18,171 nt of DNA from Acidobacteriota bacterium (lineage in GTDB: Bacteria; Acidobacteriota; Terriglobia; Acidiferrales; UBA7541): the NCBI GenBank assembly GCA_003161195.1, contig PMOV01000344.1, positions 33,354-51,524 on the forward strand, read 5' to 3'. Below are positions 1 to 7,118 of this stretch, in pieces (within the stretch, counting starts at the first letter, position 1; every line of letters begins with the position of its first letter). The notes below the pieces were generated by a model, which was not told the origin of the DNA, did no database searches, and was given only the letters and a program-made list of their open reading frames with translations. Position numbers and translations under genes: made by a program.

Positions 1-39
1 CTGCGGGCATGAAGAGCAGGCTGACTGCGTCGATGCAGG

Positions 40-85
40 ATGGAAATTGCGGGACCTTTGGCCCGCAATTTCCATTTGCTCTTTT
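40..85 (+). terminator. Strong hairpin with T-rich tail, probable intrinsic terminator
   Basis: Bases 40-53 (ATGGAAATTGCGGG) are a perfect reverse complement of 62-75, giving a 14-bp stem with an 8-base loop. A T-rich run (TTTGCTCTTTT) follows up to about 85. This is the form of a rho-independent terminator on the plus strand. It would end an upstream unit whose coding sequence may stop at the TGA at 10-12. It lies 80-130 bases before the regulator start at 167, so it could instead act as an attenuator in that gene's leader. Confidence 0.7.
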
Positions 86-103
86 CAAGGTGGCTCGCTT
101 TAC

Positions 104-123
104 GGCACGACTGAATTCGTGCC
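104..123. promoter_or_regulatory. Inverted repeat, possible operator
   Basis: GGCACGA (104-110) and TCGTGCC (117-123) form a perfect 7-bp inverted repeat around a 6-base centre. It sits between the terminator-like hairpin and the start codon at 167. There is no T-run after it, so a protein-binding site is more likely than a terminator. No sigma-54 GG-N10-GC box was found around it. Confidence 0.35.
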
Positions 124-166
124 CTCGAGAAGCGCAAACGGGGAATGCAGGTTCTGGGGTGAGTCG

Positions 167-1483
167 ATGGCTGCTGCCGCAACGCCGAATATGCTGTCAC
201 CCCGCGCGAGAGTGCTGGTGGCCAGCGCGGACTCGGCATTCCGTAAACGCTTGATGACGGACCCGCTATATGCAAGCGCATGGCGAGAAGAAGTGTGCGG
301 AGGGGCGCATGCACTGGCGCGTCTCGGCGAGATACGTTGCGACAGCGTGCTGCTGGACCGGCATTTGCCGGACCTGGACGCGGGCGAAGTAGCGGAATGC
401 ATTCGCAAATTGTATCCGCTGGTGAGCGTGGAGTTTGTGGATTCGCGCAGGGTGCGAGTGGAGGCGCAGGACGTAGAGCTGCGCGAGACGGTTCGCGAGG
501 AATACGTGGCGGAGGAGTTGCCGGAGTGCTGCACGGCGCGTGTAGCTAAGATAGGAGCAGGATTGGCGGCGCGTTGCGCGGCGGGAACGACGGCAACGGC
601 GGTGAGTGCGGCGGCAATTCCAGCAGTAATTCAGGCAGCCAGGCGGGCAGAGCGACAGTTGGCGTTTCGCGAAGAGGCCCCCTTTGACGGGATGGTGGGC
701 GAGAGCCTAGCGATGCAGCAGGTGTACACGCTGGGACGGATGGTGGCGCCACGCGACACGAGCGTCTTGATCATGGGCGAGACGGGGACAGGAAAAGAGC
801 TGGTGGCGCAAGGGATTCATGCTTTGAGCGCGCGGGCAAAGCAGCCCTGCGTGGTGGTGAACTGCGCGGCGATTCCGGATGCGTTGCTGGAGTCGGAGTT
901 GTTCGGGTACGCGCGGGGAGCGTTTACGGGCGCGGTGCAGTCGCGACTGGGTCGGATTCACATGGCGCAGGGCGGAACGCTGTTTCTTGATGAAATCGGA
1001 GATTTGCCGCTGAGCATGCAGGCCAAGCTGTTGCGCTTTTTGCAGAACGGGGAAGTGCAACGGCTGGGAAGTTCGGAAGTGTATCGGGTGGATGTGCGCG
1101 TGGTGTGCGCCACGAACGTGTCGCTGGCGGCGATGGTGGAAGCGCGGAAGTTTCGCCCGGACTTGTACTACCGGCTGGCGGTGTTTCCGATTGTGATGCC
1201 GCCGCTGCGGATGAGGAGCGAAGATATTCCGTCGCTGGTGCGGCATTTCCTGGCGCAATTCTCAGCGGATGTGAGTGTGGGGGAGCGCACGGTGTCGGCT
1301 GAAGCGCTGGCGTGGCTGACGCGGGAAAGATGGCCGGGAAATGTCCGGGAGTTGCAACATGCGGTGGAGAGGGCGTTCATTTTGGCGGGAAATGAGACGG
1401 AGCTGCAGTTGGAACACTTCAAATCGTTTCTGGAACTGAGCGGAGAGTTGGATGAGCACCAGAGAGCGCAAGGGCGAGATTAG
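167..1483 (+). CDS. Sigma-54-dependent flagellar regulator (NtrC family) lacking a C-terminal HTH
   Basis: AAA+ activator of sigma-54 RNA polymerase, 438 residues from the ATG at 167, which has GGGGTGAG just upstream. The frame is open back to 47, but those 40 residues do not look like a protein start. Residues ~14-85 resemble a receiver domain. D64 (in VLLDRHLPDL) sits at the phospho-acceptor position, but the acidic pair usual near the N-terminus is mostly missing (VLVASADS). The AAA+ domain spans ~171-405: Walker A GETGTGKE 204-211, sigma-54 contact loop GAFTGA 251-256, Walker B LFLDEIGD 272-279, and the arginine-finger region near 327-337. The protein ends about 30 residues after the AAA+ lid with no Fis-type helix-turn-helix. 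Such enhancer-independent activators are known (FlgR of Helicobacter and Campylobacter). It lies 71 bases before fliF, so it probably controls this flagellar cluster. FlgR/FlrC-like is the closest description; the exact orthologue is unsure. Confidence 0.9.
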   Translation: MAAAATPNMLSPRARVLVASADSAFRKRLMTDPLYASAWREEVCGGAHALARLGEIRCDSVLLDRHLPDLDAGEVAECIRKLYPLVSVEFVDSRRVRVEAQDVELRETVREEYVAEELPECCTARVAKIGAGLAARCAAGTTATAVSAAAIPAVIQAARRAERQLAFREEAPFDGMVGESLAMQQVYTLGRMVAPRDTSVLIMGETGTGKELVAQGIHALSARAKQPCVVVNCAAIPDALLESELFGYARGAFTGAVQSRLGRIHMAQGGTLFLDEIGDLPLSMQAKLLRFLQNGEVQRLGSSEVYRVDVRVVCATNVSLAAMVEARKFRPDLYYRLAVFPIVMPPLRMRSEDIPSLVRHFLAQFSADVSVGERTVSAEALAWLTRERWPGNVRELQHAVERAFILAGNETELQLEHFKSFLELSGELDEHQRAQGRD

Positions 1484-1554
1484 GTAGCTGACGGAGATAA
1501 TTTCGTACAGAGAAATAAATCGCAACAGCGCCGTAAAGCGGCTTCCAGGCCTTC

Positions 1555-3150
1555 ATGGATAAGATCCAGCAGCAGATTATCGCGTTCGTGCAGGGGCTGA
1601 GCGCCCGGCAGCGGATTGTGCTGGGCGGCAGCGTGATGCTGGTCGCGGGAACGGTGTGGCTGTTTGTGAAGCTGCTGGACGCCGGGGAGTACAAGCCGTT
1701 GTATACGGGCATGGCGCCGACGGACGCGCAGCAGCTGGGACAGCGGCTCGCGGGGCAGAACATTGCGTACGAACTAAGCTCCGACGGCACCGGCGTGATG
1801 GTGAGCAGCGATCAATTGGACAAAGCTCGCATGGAGATAGCGGCGCAGGGGCCACTGGCCAGCGGGCGCATGGGATTCGAATTATTCGACAAACCAAACT
1901 GGTCGGAGAGCGATTTTTCGGAAAAGGTGAATTATCGGCGGGCGCTCGAGGCGGAGCTGGAGCGCACCATTCAGACCATTAGCGGCGTGGATGCGGTGCG
2001 TGTGCATTTGGTGCTGCCACGCGAATCGCTGTTTGCCGAACGCGAGCGGCCAGCGAAAGCCGCCGTGGTTTTGAAAATGCATGGGGCGAGGTTGACGGAC
2101 GCGGTGGCGGCGGCGGTAGTCAATTTGGTGTCGAGCGCCTGGGACGATCTTTCGCCGAACAATGTGACGGTGGTGACAACGGAGGGACAAATTCTCGCGG
2201 ACGGCCACGGACACAATTCGGTGATAACCATGGGGAATCAGGATCTCGAGACATCGCTGGCAGAGCGCGTAGTGCAGATGCTCGGTCCCGTGGTGGGAGC
2301 GGACCACGTAAAGTCCAGCATCACGATTGACTACGACCAGACGTCGGGAGAAAGCACTCAGGAGCTATATGACCCGACAAACCCGGTGTTGCTGTCGTCG
2401 CAGACGAGCAATACACCGGCCGCGACTCCGGCGGCGGCGATGAATGCGGCGGGTGCGAATGGCCCGGCCAGGGGCGCGAACACGCAGACGAAGAGCAAGA
2501 CCACCACGCCGGGGACGCATACCGAGACGAAAACATTCGCGGTGAGCCAGACCACGCACCGCACGCTCGAGCCCGCCGGGCGCATCCGGCGTGTTGCGGC
2601 GGCGATTCTGGTAGACGATGCCGTAGAAACAAAAGCCGACGGCAGCGGCAAGCTGGCGGAGACACGGCGGAAACGCACGCCAGAAGAAATGAAGCAGATT
2701 GAGAATCTGGCGAAGGCCGCAGTGGGTTACAACGAGCAGCGCGGGGACCAGTTTTCGCTGGAGAACATTTCGTTTGTGATGCCGGAGATGGAAGCGCTGC
2801 CTCCGCGGGGAGAGGTCCAGAGGTTTGCGGGCTATGCAGAGCGCTGGGCGGGATGGATGCGATACGCAGGGCTGTTTGCGTTGTTCCTGGTGGTGTACTT
2901 TCTGCTGTTGCGACCGGTCAAGAAACAGGTGCTGCACATCCTCCAAGGGCCGGGAGGCGGGCAGTTAGCAGCAGAGGGGACAGCAAAATCAGCGCTGCCG
3001 GCGTCGGTGACGGGGGCGATCGTGGACACCGGCGGGGAATTGCCGGAAGTGACGGAAGCGATAGCGCTAAAAAAGGAACTCGTGGCCCGCGTGAAGGAAG
3101 ATCCACAGGCCGCCGGGCGGGTAATTGAAGCTTGGATGCGCGAGACGTAG
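1555..3150 (+). CDS. fliF: Flagellar MS-ring protein FliF
   Basis: Inner-membrane protein that forms the MS-ring, the base on which the flagellar rotor is built. Its 531 residues are near the usual family length. Transmembrane helix 1 lies at ~20-39 (IVLGGSVMLVAGTVWLFVKL) and helix 2 at ~437-454. Between them is the large periplasmic ring-building domain with the YscJ/FliF signature region (EYKPLYTGMAPTDAQQL). A Thr/Ala/Pro-rich low-complexity stretch lies at ~280-325, as is common in FliF. The cytoplasmic tail (~495-531, ending EAWMRET) is the conserved FliG-binding segment. The start at 1555 fits the family N-terminus, although the Shine-Dalgarno is poor. The gene ends 9 bases before fliG, so the two are probably co-transcribed. 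Confidence 0.97.
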   Translation: MDKIQQQIIAFVQGLSARQRIVLGGSVMLVAGTVWLFVKLLDAGEYKPLYTGMAPTDAQQLGQRLAGQNIAYELSSDGTGVMVSSDQLDKARMEIAAQGPLASGRMGFELFDKPNWSESDFSEKVNYRRALEAELERTIQTISGVDAVRVHLVLPRESLFAERERPAKAAVVLKMHGARLTDAVAAAVVNLVSSAWDDLSPNNVTVVTTEGQILADGHGHNSVITMGNQDLETSLAERVVQMLGPVVGADHVKSSITIDYDQTSGESTQELYDPTNPVLLSSQTSNTPAATPAAAMNAAGANGPARGANTQTKSKTTTPGTHTETKTFAVSQTTHRTLEPAGRIRRVAAAILVDDAVETKADGSGKLAETRRKRTPEEMKQIENLAKAAVGYNEQRGDQFSLENISFVMPEMEALPPRGEVQRFAGYAERWAGWMRYAGLFALFLVVYFLLLRPVKKQVLHILQGPGGGQLAAEGTAKSALPASVTGAIVDTGGELPEVTEAIALKKELVARVKEDPQAAGRVIEAWMRET

Positions 3151-3159
3151 AGGGAAACC

Positions 3160-4182
3160 ATGGCGGCAACGAGCAACGCACCGATGAACGGGCCGCGCAA
3201 GGCCGCTATTTTGATGGTGCTGCTGGGAGACGACCTGGCCGCTGGCGTATATCGAGGTTTACCGGAAAGCGTGGTGCGGGCGATTACGCAGGAAATCGCG
3301 GAGCTCGAGTATGTGGCGCCGGAAACGGCTTCCAAGGTCCTGGTGGAATATTACCGGTTGACGGCGAAACACGCGCTTCTGGGGCAGGGCGGGGAAGAAT
3401 ACGCGCACCGCTTGTTGACCCGGGCGTTCGGCGAAGAGGGCGCACGCGGCGTGTTGACGGAATTGAAACAGAAGCGGGAAGTAAGTACGCAGAACCTCGA
3501 TGCGTTGCAGAAAACCGAGCCGCAACTGCTGGCGAAGCTCATTCAGGGGGAGCATCCGCAAACCATCGCTCTGGTGCTGGCGCACCTGAATACGCGGGTG
3601 GCGCGCGGGGTGCTGATGCTGCTGCCGGAAAAAATTCGCGGGCAGGCGGTCAAGCGCCTGGCGGAGATGCAGCAATTTTCGCCGGAAATGATGGAAAAAA
3701 TTTCTGCGGTGTTGCACCGGCGGTTGGTAAGCCTGGGGCAGCAAAAGCGGCATGCGTATGGAGGCGTGAAAGCGGTGGCGGACCTGTTGAACCACATCGA
3801 TGCGGAGTCCACGCGAACGATTCTGGAAACTGTGGAGCAAGACGACGTGCAACTGGCGACGTCGATTCGCAACCTGATGTTTACGTTCGAGGATTTTCTG
3901 GACGTGGCGGATGTGGGCTTGCGGGAGTTGCTGGGGCAAGTCGATAAAAAAATGCTGGCCACGGCGCTGAAGGGCGCTTCGGAAGATTTGCGCAACCATT
4001 TCTTCAAGTGCATGTCCACGCGCGCCGTGGAAATCATGAAGGAGGATATGGAATCGCTCGGGCCGTTGCGCGGCCGCGACGTGCAAGCCGCGCAGCAGGA
4101 AGTGGTGGGGGCGGCGCGGCGGCTCGAGGGCGAAGGCAAGATGGTGCTGAAATCAGAGCCGGGGGAATCGTATGCGGTCTGA
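3160..4182 (+). CDS. fliG: Flagellar motor switch protein FliG
   Basis: C-ring protein that joins FliF to FliM/FliN and takes torque from the stator. It has 340 residues, full length for the family, and an AGGGAAA ribosome site before the ATG. The N-terminal FliF-binding domain begins GPRKAAILMVLLGDD (11-25). The middle domain carries the EHPQT motif at 131-135. A Gly-Gly linker follows at ~201-202. The C-terminal domain has MFTFED at 240-245. By motif alignment to E. coli FliG, the charged torque residues R281, D288, D289 and R297 correspond to R288, E295, D296 and R304 here, so the torque face looks intact. It overlaps fliH by 11 bases. Nothing in the ORF suggests decay. Confidence 0.97.
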   Translation: MAATSNAPMNGPRKAAILMVLLGDDLAAGVYRGLPESVVRAITQEIAELEYVAPETASKVLVEYYRLTAKHALLGQGGEEYAHRLLTRAFGEEGARGVLTELKQKREVSTQNLDALQKTEPQLLAKLIQGEHPQTIALVLAHLNTRVARGVLMLLPEKIRGQAVKRLAEMQQFSPEMMEKISAVLHRRLVSLGQQKRHAYGGVKAVADLLNHIDAESTRTILETVEQDDVQLATSIRNLMFTFEDFLDVADVGLRELLGQVDKKMLATALKGASEDLRNHFFKCMSTRAVEIMKEDMESLGPLRGRDVQAAQQEVVGAARRLEGEGKMVLKSEPGESYAV

Positions 4183-4831
4183 GCAGACAGGGCCGCGGCG
4201 GCAGGAAGTTGCGAGCGAGCCGTTTCACTACGCGCCGACGGGAGACAACGGCCCCGCGACCGCGGTCGAAGAACCGGCGGAATGGAACGCGCAGACCGCG
4301 GTTTTGCGGTCGGAGGCGGAACAACGCGAACGCGACGCACTGCAGCGCGGGCTGCGGGAAGGGGAAGGCCGGGCACGCGCCGAACTGGCCGGCCAGGCCG
4401 CGGAACAGCGCACGGCGCTGGCGACTTCGCTGGAAGCGTTCAAAGCCGAGCGCGCCGGTTATTTTGGGCGGCTGGAGCCGGAAGTGGTGAAGCTGGCACT
4501 GGCCATGACGCGCAAAATTCTGCACCGCGAAGCGCAGATCGATCCGCTGCTGCTTACCGGCATGGTGCACGCGGCGCTGGACAAGATCGAACGTGGAACG
4601 CACATCCGTTTGCGCGCGCATCCCGAGGACGTGCATTTCTGGCGCGAACATTTTGCTGCGCGCACGGACGGCGCGGCGGCGCCGGAGTTGGCGGGCGACG
4701 CGCAACTGAAACGCGGGGAATGCGCGCTCGAGACGGAGATGGGCCACACGCCGGTGAGCCTGGACGCACACCTGAAAGAGATTGAACAAGGCTTTTTGGA
4801 CCTGCTGGAGCAGCGCCCGCACGTGCAGTGA
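4172..4831 (+). CDS. fliH: Flagellar export regulator FliH
   Basis: FliH normally binds and restrains the export ATPase FliI and tethers it to the C-ring. It has 219 residues, starting at the ATG at 4172 inside the end of fliG, with GGGGGA as ribosome site. The middle (about 45-95) is a charged, Ala/Glu/Arg-rich helix of coiled-coil type. The C-terminal domain shows the family patterns ALAMTRKILHREAQIDPLLL and GECALETEMG. A tryptophan occurs in the N-terminal part (EEPAEWN), where FliH carries FlhA-binding aromatics in other species. The protein looks complete, yet the gene that should follow, fliI, is absent: the next coding remnant is fliJ. Confidence 0.93.
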   Translation: MRSEQTGPRRQEVASEPFHYAPTGDNGPATAVEEPAEWNAQTAVLRSEAEQRERDALQRGLREGEGRARAELAGQAAEQRTALATSLEAFKAERAGYFGRLEPEVVKLALAMTRKILHREAQIDPLLLTGMVHAALDKIERGTHIRLRAHPEDVHFWREHFAARTDGAAAPELAGDAQLKRGECALETEMGHTPVSLDAHLKEIEQGFLDLLEQRPHVQ

Positions 4832-5188
4832 TGCCCGGAATCGCCTGCGCGCGGAGATTGCGGGGTTGCAGCAGCCCGATCTGGCGTTGCGGCGCAGTGC
4901 GTTGGCGGACTTGCAGGAGTTCTCCACCGGTGCGCAAATGCAGTTTCGCGCAAACGGTAACGCGGCAACTGCGTGTGCTCTGGCTTCGCTCAAGGTGCAG
5001 CTCAAGAGCGCGGCGCTGTGGCGGCGCGAGCAACTGAAGTTGCAGCAGTTGGCGCGGCGCCGCGCGAAATTCTGGAGAGTCTGCGCGACCGGCAATCTGA
5101 GGCATACCCACGCGAGGCCGCGCACCGGCAGCAGCGGAGCGCCGATGAAGCGTTTCTGGCGCGGAAATTCGGGCCGGTGCGCGAATAG
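4830..5188 (+). pseudogene. fliJ: FliJ remnant: 5' truncated and frameshifted
   Basis: FliJ is the coiled-coil stalk of the FliI ATPase. Directly at the fliH stop, one frame (codons from 4830) reads DARNRLRAEIAGLQ and later LKLQQLARRR, a charged, Gln/Leu/Arg-rich helix like the middle of FliJ. At about 5058-5068 the coding sense moves to another frame reading REILESLRDRQSEAYPREAA and ending KFGPVRE at the stop 5186-5188. That is typical of a FliJ C-terminus. The N-terminal ~40-70 residues of a FliJ are missing, no start codon with a ribosome site is seen, and a one-base loss or two-base gain is needed to join the halves. All of fliI is missing upstream. A sequencing indel could explain the frameshift but not the missing 5' end. 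The FliJ identity rests on composition and pattern, so it is moderately sure. Confidence 0.6.
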
Positions 5189-5463
5189 ACGGTTGCGGTT
5201 TCGTGCGCCCACACCGGCATTAACCGCCGCGCACAAAATATTGCGCTCTCCGGTACCAGTATTGGACGCTTCTAATGAGTGTTCTCCGAGTTCGCGGCGG
5301 CCTCCCATCTTGGACGGCCGGCATTTTCCACGCCGCTTCCTGCATTTTCTTAAACTCCACACTGCAAAGCACTTGCGCGGCGTTATTTTTGTTCGCGTGC
5401 CGCGTCGCGTCTTAGTTCGGCGATTGAATTGCACTTCTGTTTCCACGTAGCGAGGAGCGCATC

Positions 5464-5943
5464 GTGGCCGAATCCGCAAGCGCAACGGCGCCGGCGAAAT
5501 TTTCTGTCGTCTCTATGTTGACCATCGCGTTGCTGGCCGTGATTGGCGGTGGCGGCTCGGCATGGTTCGTGATTCAGCGCGCGAAGGCCGCGGATACCTC
5601 GCACGCCGACCCTGGTCTGGTCCCCAAGTACACCGTGCACCTCGAAGGCTTCACCGTAAATCTCGCGGACACGGAGGAAACGCATTTTCTGCGCGTGACC
5701 ATGGATCTGGGCATCGACCGCCTGCCGGATGGAACCAACCGGGAAAAGCCCGCTTCCGGCATGCCCGTGGCACGTATTCGCGATGCCGTGCTGTCGGTCC
5801 TTACGGTATGCAAGGCCGCACCGCTACTCACACCCGAAGGTAAAGAGCAACTGAAGAAGAACCTTCTGGAGGCACTGCACCACCAGGTACCCGAACTCGA
5901 TGTTCGCGATGTGTACTTCACGGAATTTTTGGTACAGCGCTGA
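5464..5943 (+). CDS. fliL: Flagellar basal body-associated protein FliL
   Basis: Single-pass inner-membrane protein that surrounds and supports stator units at the motor. It has 159 residues. The GTG start at 5464 has GAGGAG at 5452-5457, six bases away, which fixes the start. A short cytoplasmic tail is followed by one membrane helix at ~13-36, then the periplasmic FliL domain with KYTVHLEGFTVNLAD (55-69), FLRVTMDLGID (75-85) and the usual C-terminal YFTEFLVQR. It stops 3 bases before the mini FliN gene. The 275 bases upstream, after the fliJ remnant, hold no convincing gene and may contain this unit's promoter, but no clear sigma-28 or sigma-54 box was seen. Confidence 0.93.
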   Translation: MAESASATAPAKFSVVSMLTIALLAVIGGGGSAWFVIQRAKAADTSHADPGLVPKYTVHLEGFTVNLADTEETHFLRVTMDLGIDRLPDGTNREKPASGMPVARIRDAVLSVLTVCKAAPLLTPEGKEQLKKNLLEALHHQVPELDVRDVYFTEFLVQR

Positions 5944-5946
5944 GCC

Positions 5947-6225
5947 ATGTCCGATGTCGCAGCCACGATGAAAGAGGAGCCGTCCCGGATTCCTGACGAC
6001 CTGTGGAATGAGGCCGGGTGGCTGAAGTGTGCGTTGACCGTGGATTTGCGCGTGCGCCACTTCACCGTGCGCGATTTGCTGCAGCTGGAGCCGGGCGGCA
6101 TCGTGGAAACGGAAAACGCGAACGGCGCGGACGTGCCCGTGCAGGTCAACACGCGGCTTATCGCCTGGGCCGAATTTGAAGTGGTGGCGCAGCGCATCGC
6201 CGTGCGGTTTACGGAGCTGGCGTGA
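5947..6225 (+). CDS. Small SpoA-domain protein, mini FliN
   Basis: A 92-residue protein that is almost only a SpoA (FliN/FliM C-terminal) domain, from about 28 to the end: LTVDLRVRHFTVRDLLQLEP, then VPVQVNTRLIAWAEFEVV and IAVRFTEL. The spacing of the hydrophobic strands and the Pro-Gly turn match FliN. SpoA domains build the lower C-ring. A second, longer FliN-type protein is encoded at 8920, so this cluster has three SpoA proteins including FliM. It follows fliL after 3 bases. Its stop overlaps a possible GTG start (6222) of the next frame. It could be a degenerate fliN duplicate or a real accessory C-ring part; the SpoA assignment is fairly sure. Confidence 0.75.
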   Translation: MSDVAATMKEEPSRIPDDLWNEAGWLKCALTVDLRVRHFTVRDLLQLEPGGIVETENANGADVPVQVNTRLIAWAEFEVVAQRIAVRFTELA

Positions 6226-6407
6226 CGGTTGCCGGTTGGACGCCTGCGGGGGCAGCCCGCGCCGGTTGGAAGCGCGGTCGAGAACGATGCAAGCAACGAT
6301 GCGTACGGCCGGGAGATGCTCGCGGCCCGCGCGCTGCCCAGGCGATTTACCACAGCAGGACCGCGCCGCGGATTTTCTCTTCGCGGTGCCGCGGAAAGGC
6401 CGAGCAC

Positions 6408-6680
6408 ATGCCGGAAGCGCCAAGTTTTTCACTGCACCACCAACTGCCGCGTTTTGCGGAAGCCCTTCGTCGTTGCTTCCATTCCGTGCGCCTCCGCCGG
6501 CGCCAGCATGCGCTCACCTTGTGCGAGACCGTTTCGCTTGGCGATAAGCGCTACGTCGCCGTGGTGCAGTTCGAGCGCCAGCGTTTTCTGTTTGGCGTCA
6601 CGCCGCAATCCGTGGCGCTGCTGCAAACCCTTGGCGAAGCTGCGACGGGCGCAGCGGGCCAGGATGGCGTGAAGCCATGA
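6408..6680 (+). CDS. fliO: FliO-like protein without a membrane helix
   Basis: FliO helps assemble the FliP-FliR export gate in the inner membrane. From the ATG at 6408 (GGAAAGG at 6393-6399) the product has 90 residues. The segment LRRRQHALTLCETVSLGDKR, then YVAVVQFERQRFLFGVTPQS and VALLQTL, has the pattern of the cytoplasmic FliO/MopB domain. The N-terminal membrane helix of normal FliO is absent. The frame is open back to a GTG at 6222, but those 62 residues are Arg/Cys/Ala-rich and look non-coding. The 182 bases between the mini FliN and this ATG show no other gene. The stop overlaps the next start as ATGA (6677-6680). The fliP, fliQ and fliR genes that usually follow are absent. Confidence 0.6.
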   Translation: MPEAPSFSLHHQLPRFAEALRRCFHSVRLRRRQHALTLCETVSLGDKRYVAVVQFERQRFLFGVTPQSVALLQTLGEAATGAAGQDGVKP

Positions 6681-7048
6681 TCCGCTCGCTCGGCGCACCG
6701 CTGCTCGGCGAAGATCGCAAACTCAAGGTTCTTACCCTGGATCTTGCCATCGAGCAGGAACTGCAGCGTCGGGTCGATCCTGTGGCCGACGCCGTCGAGC
6801 GCGGCAACACCTCGGGCAGCAATATCGCCTCAGGGGGCAGCAACGCCCCAATGCACTCCGTCCTCGAAGGCTTGCAACGCCTCGTCGGAGATCGTCTGGC
6901 CCTCAGCTCCGCCGTGCTCGGCTGCAACACCCCGGTGCGCTTGCATCTCCGTGGTTTGCTCGAGCCGTTCATCCCGCGCATCGTGGTCCTCTCCCCGCTC
7001 GAGATTCCCCCCAACGTTCCCGTGCAGTCGCTGGGGGTGGTGCGTTGA
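6677..7048 (+). CDS. flhA: FlhA C-terminal fragment
   Basis: FlhA is the ~690-residue export-gate protein whose C-terminal cytoplasmic ring receives chaperone-bound cargo. This ORF of 123 residues matches only its very end. KLKVLTLDLAIEQEL (15-29) corresponds to the FlhA segment around 'LKVITLDPSLEQ'. The last 40 residues (PVRLHLRGLLEPF ... VVLSPLEIPPNVPVQSLGVV) are the highly typical FlhA terminus. All eight membrane helices and most of the cytoplasmic domain are missing. The upstream genes fliP, fliQ, fliR and flhB, which often lie between fliO and flhA, are missing too. The start overlaps the fliO stop by ATGA, so the fragment is placed to be translated. It may be a deletion scar or a retained free domain. 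Identity is confident; functional status is not. Confidence 0.82.
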   Translation: MIRSLGAPLLGEDRKLKVLTLDLAIEQELQRRVDPVADAVERGNTSGSNIASGGSNAPMHSVLEGLQRLVGDRLALSSAVLGCNTPVRLHLRGLLEPFIPRIVVLSPLEIPPNVPVQSLGVVR

Positions 7049-7118
7049 AGCCGCCAATCCTGCATGCACGGCCACCGGCGCGGCAATTCCAGCCCCGCGC
7101 AGACGCCGGAATCCTCCG

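Noticed and set aside
1531..1562. Possible sigma-28 promoter before fliF (TAAAG, 16 bases, ATGGATAA)
   Set aside because: The -10 part is the fliF start codon and next codons, so the match is a product of coding sequence and would leave fliF without a leader.
3132..3947. 271-codon plus-strand ORF within fliG
   Set aside because: Gly/Arg/Ala-rich shadow of fliG in another frame, with no domain pattern.
5274..5417. Short ORF (ATG at 5275) in the fliJ-fliL gap
   Set aside because: 47 codons, no ribosome site and no flagellar pattern; treated as non-coding.
4782..5450. Single 222-codon ORF after fliH
   Set aside because: Only its first ~80 codons past the fliH stop look FliJ-like. The continuation after ~5068 is Arg/Cys-rich and non-coding in character, while the FliJ end lies in another frame.
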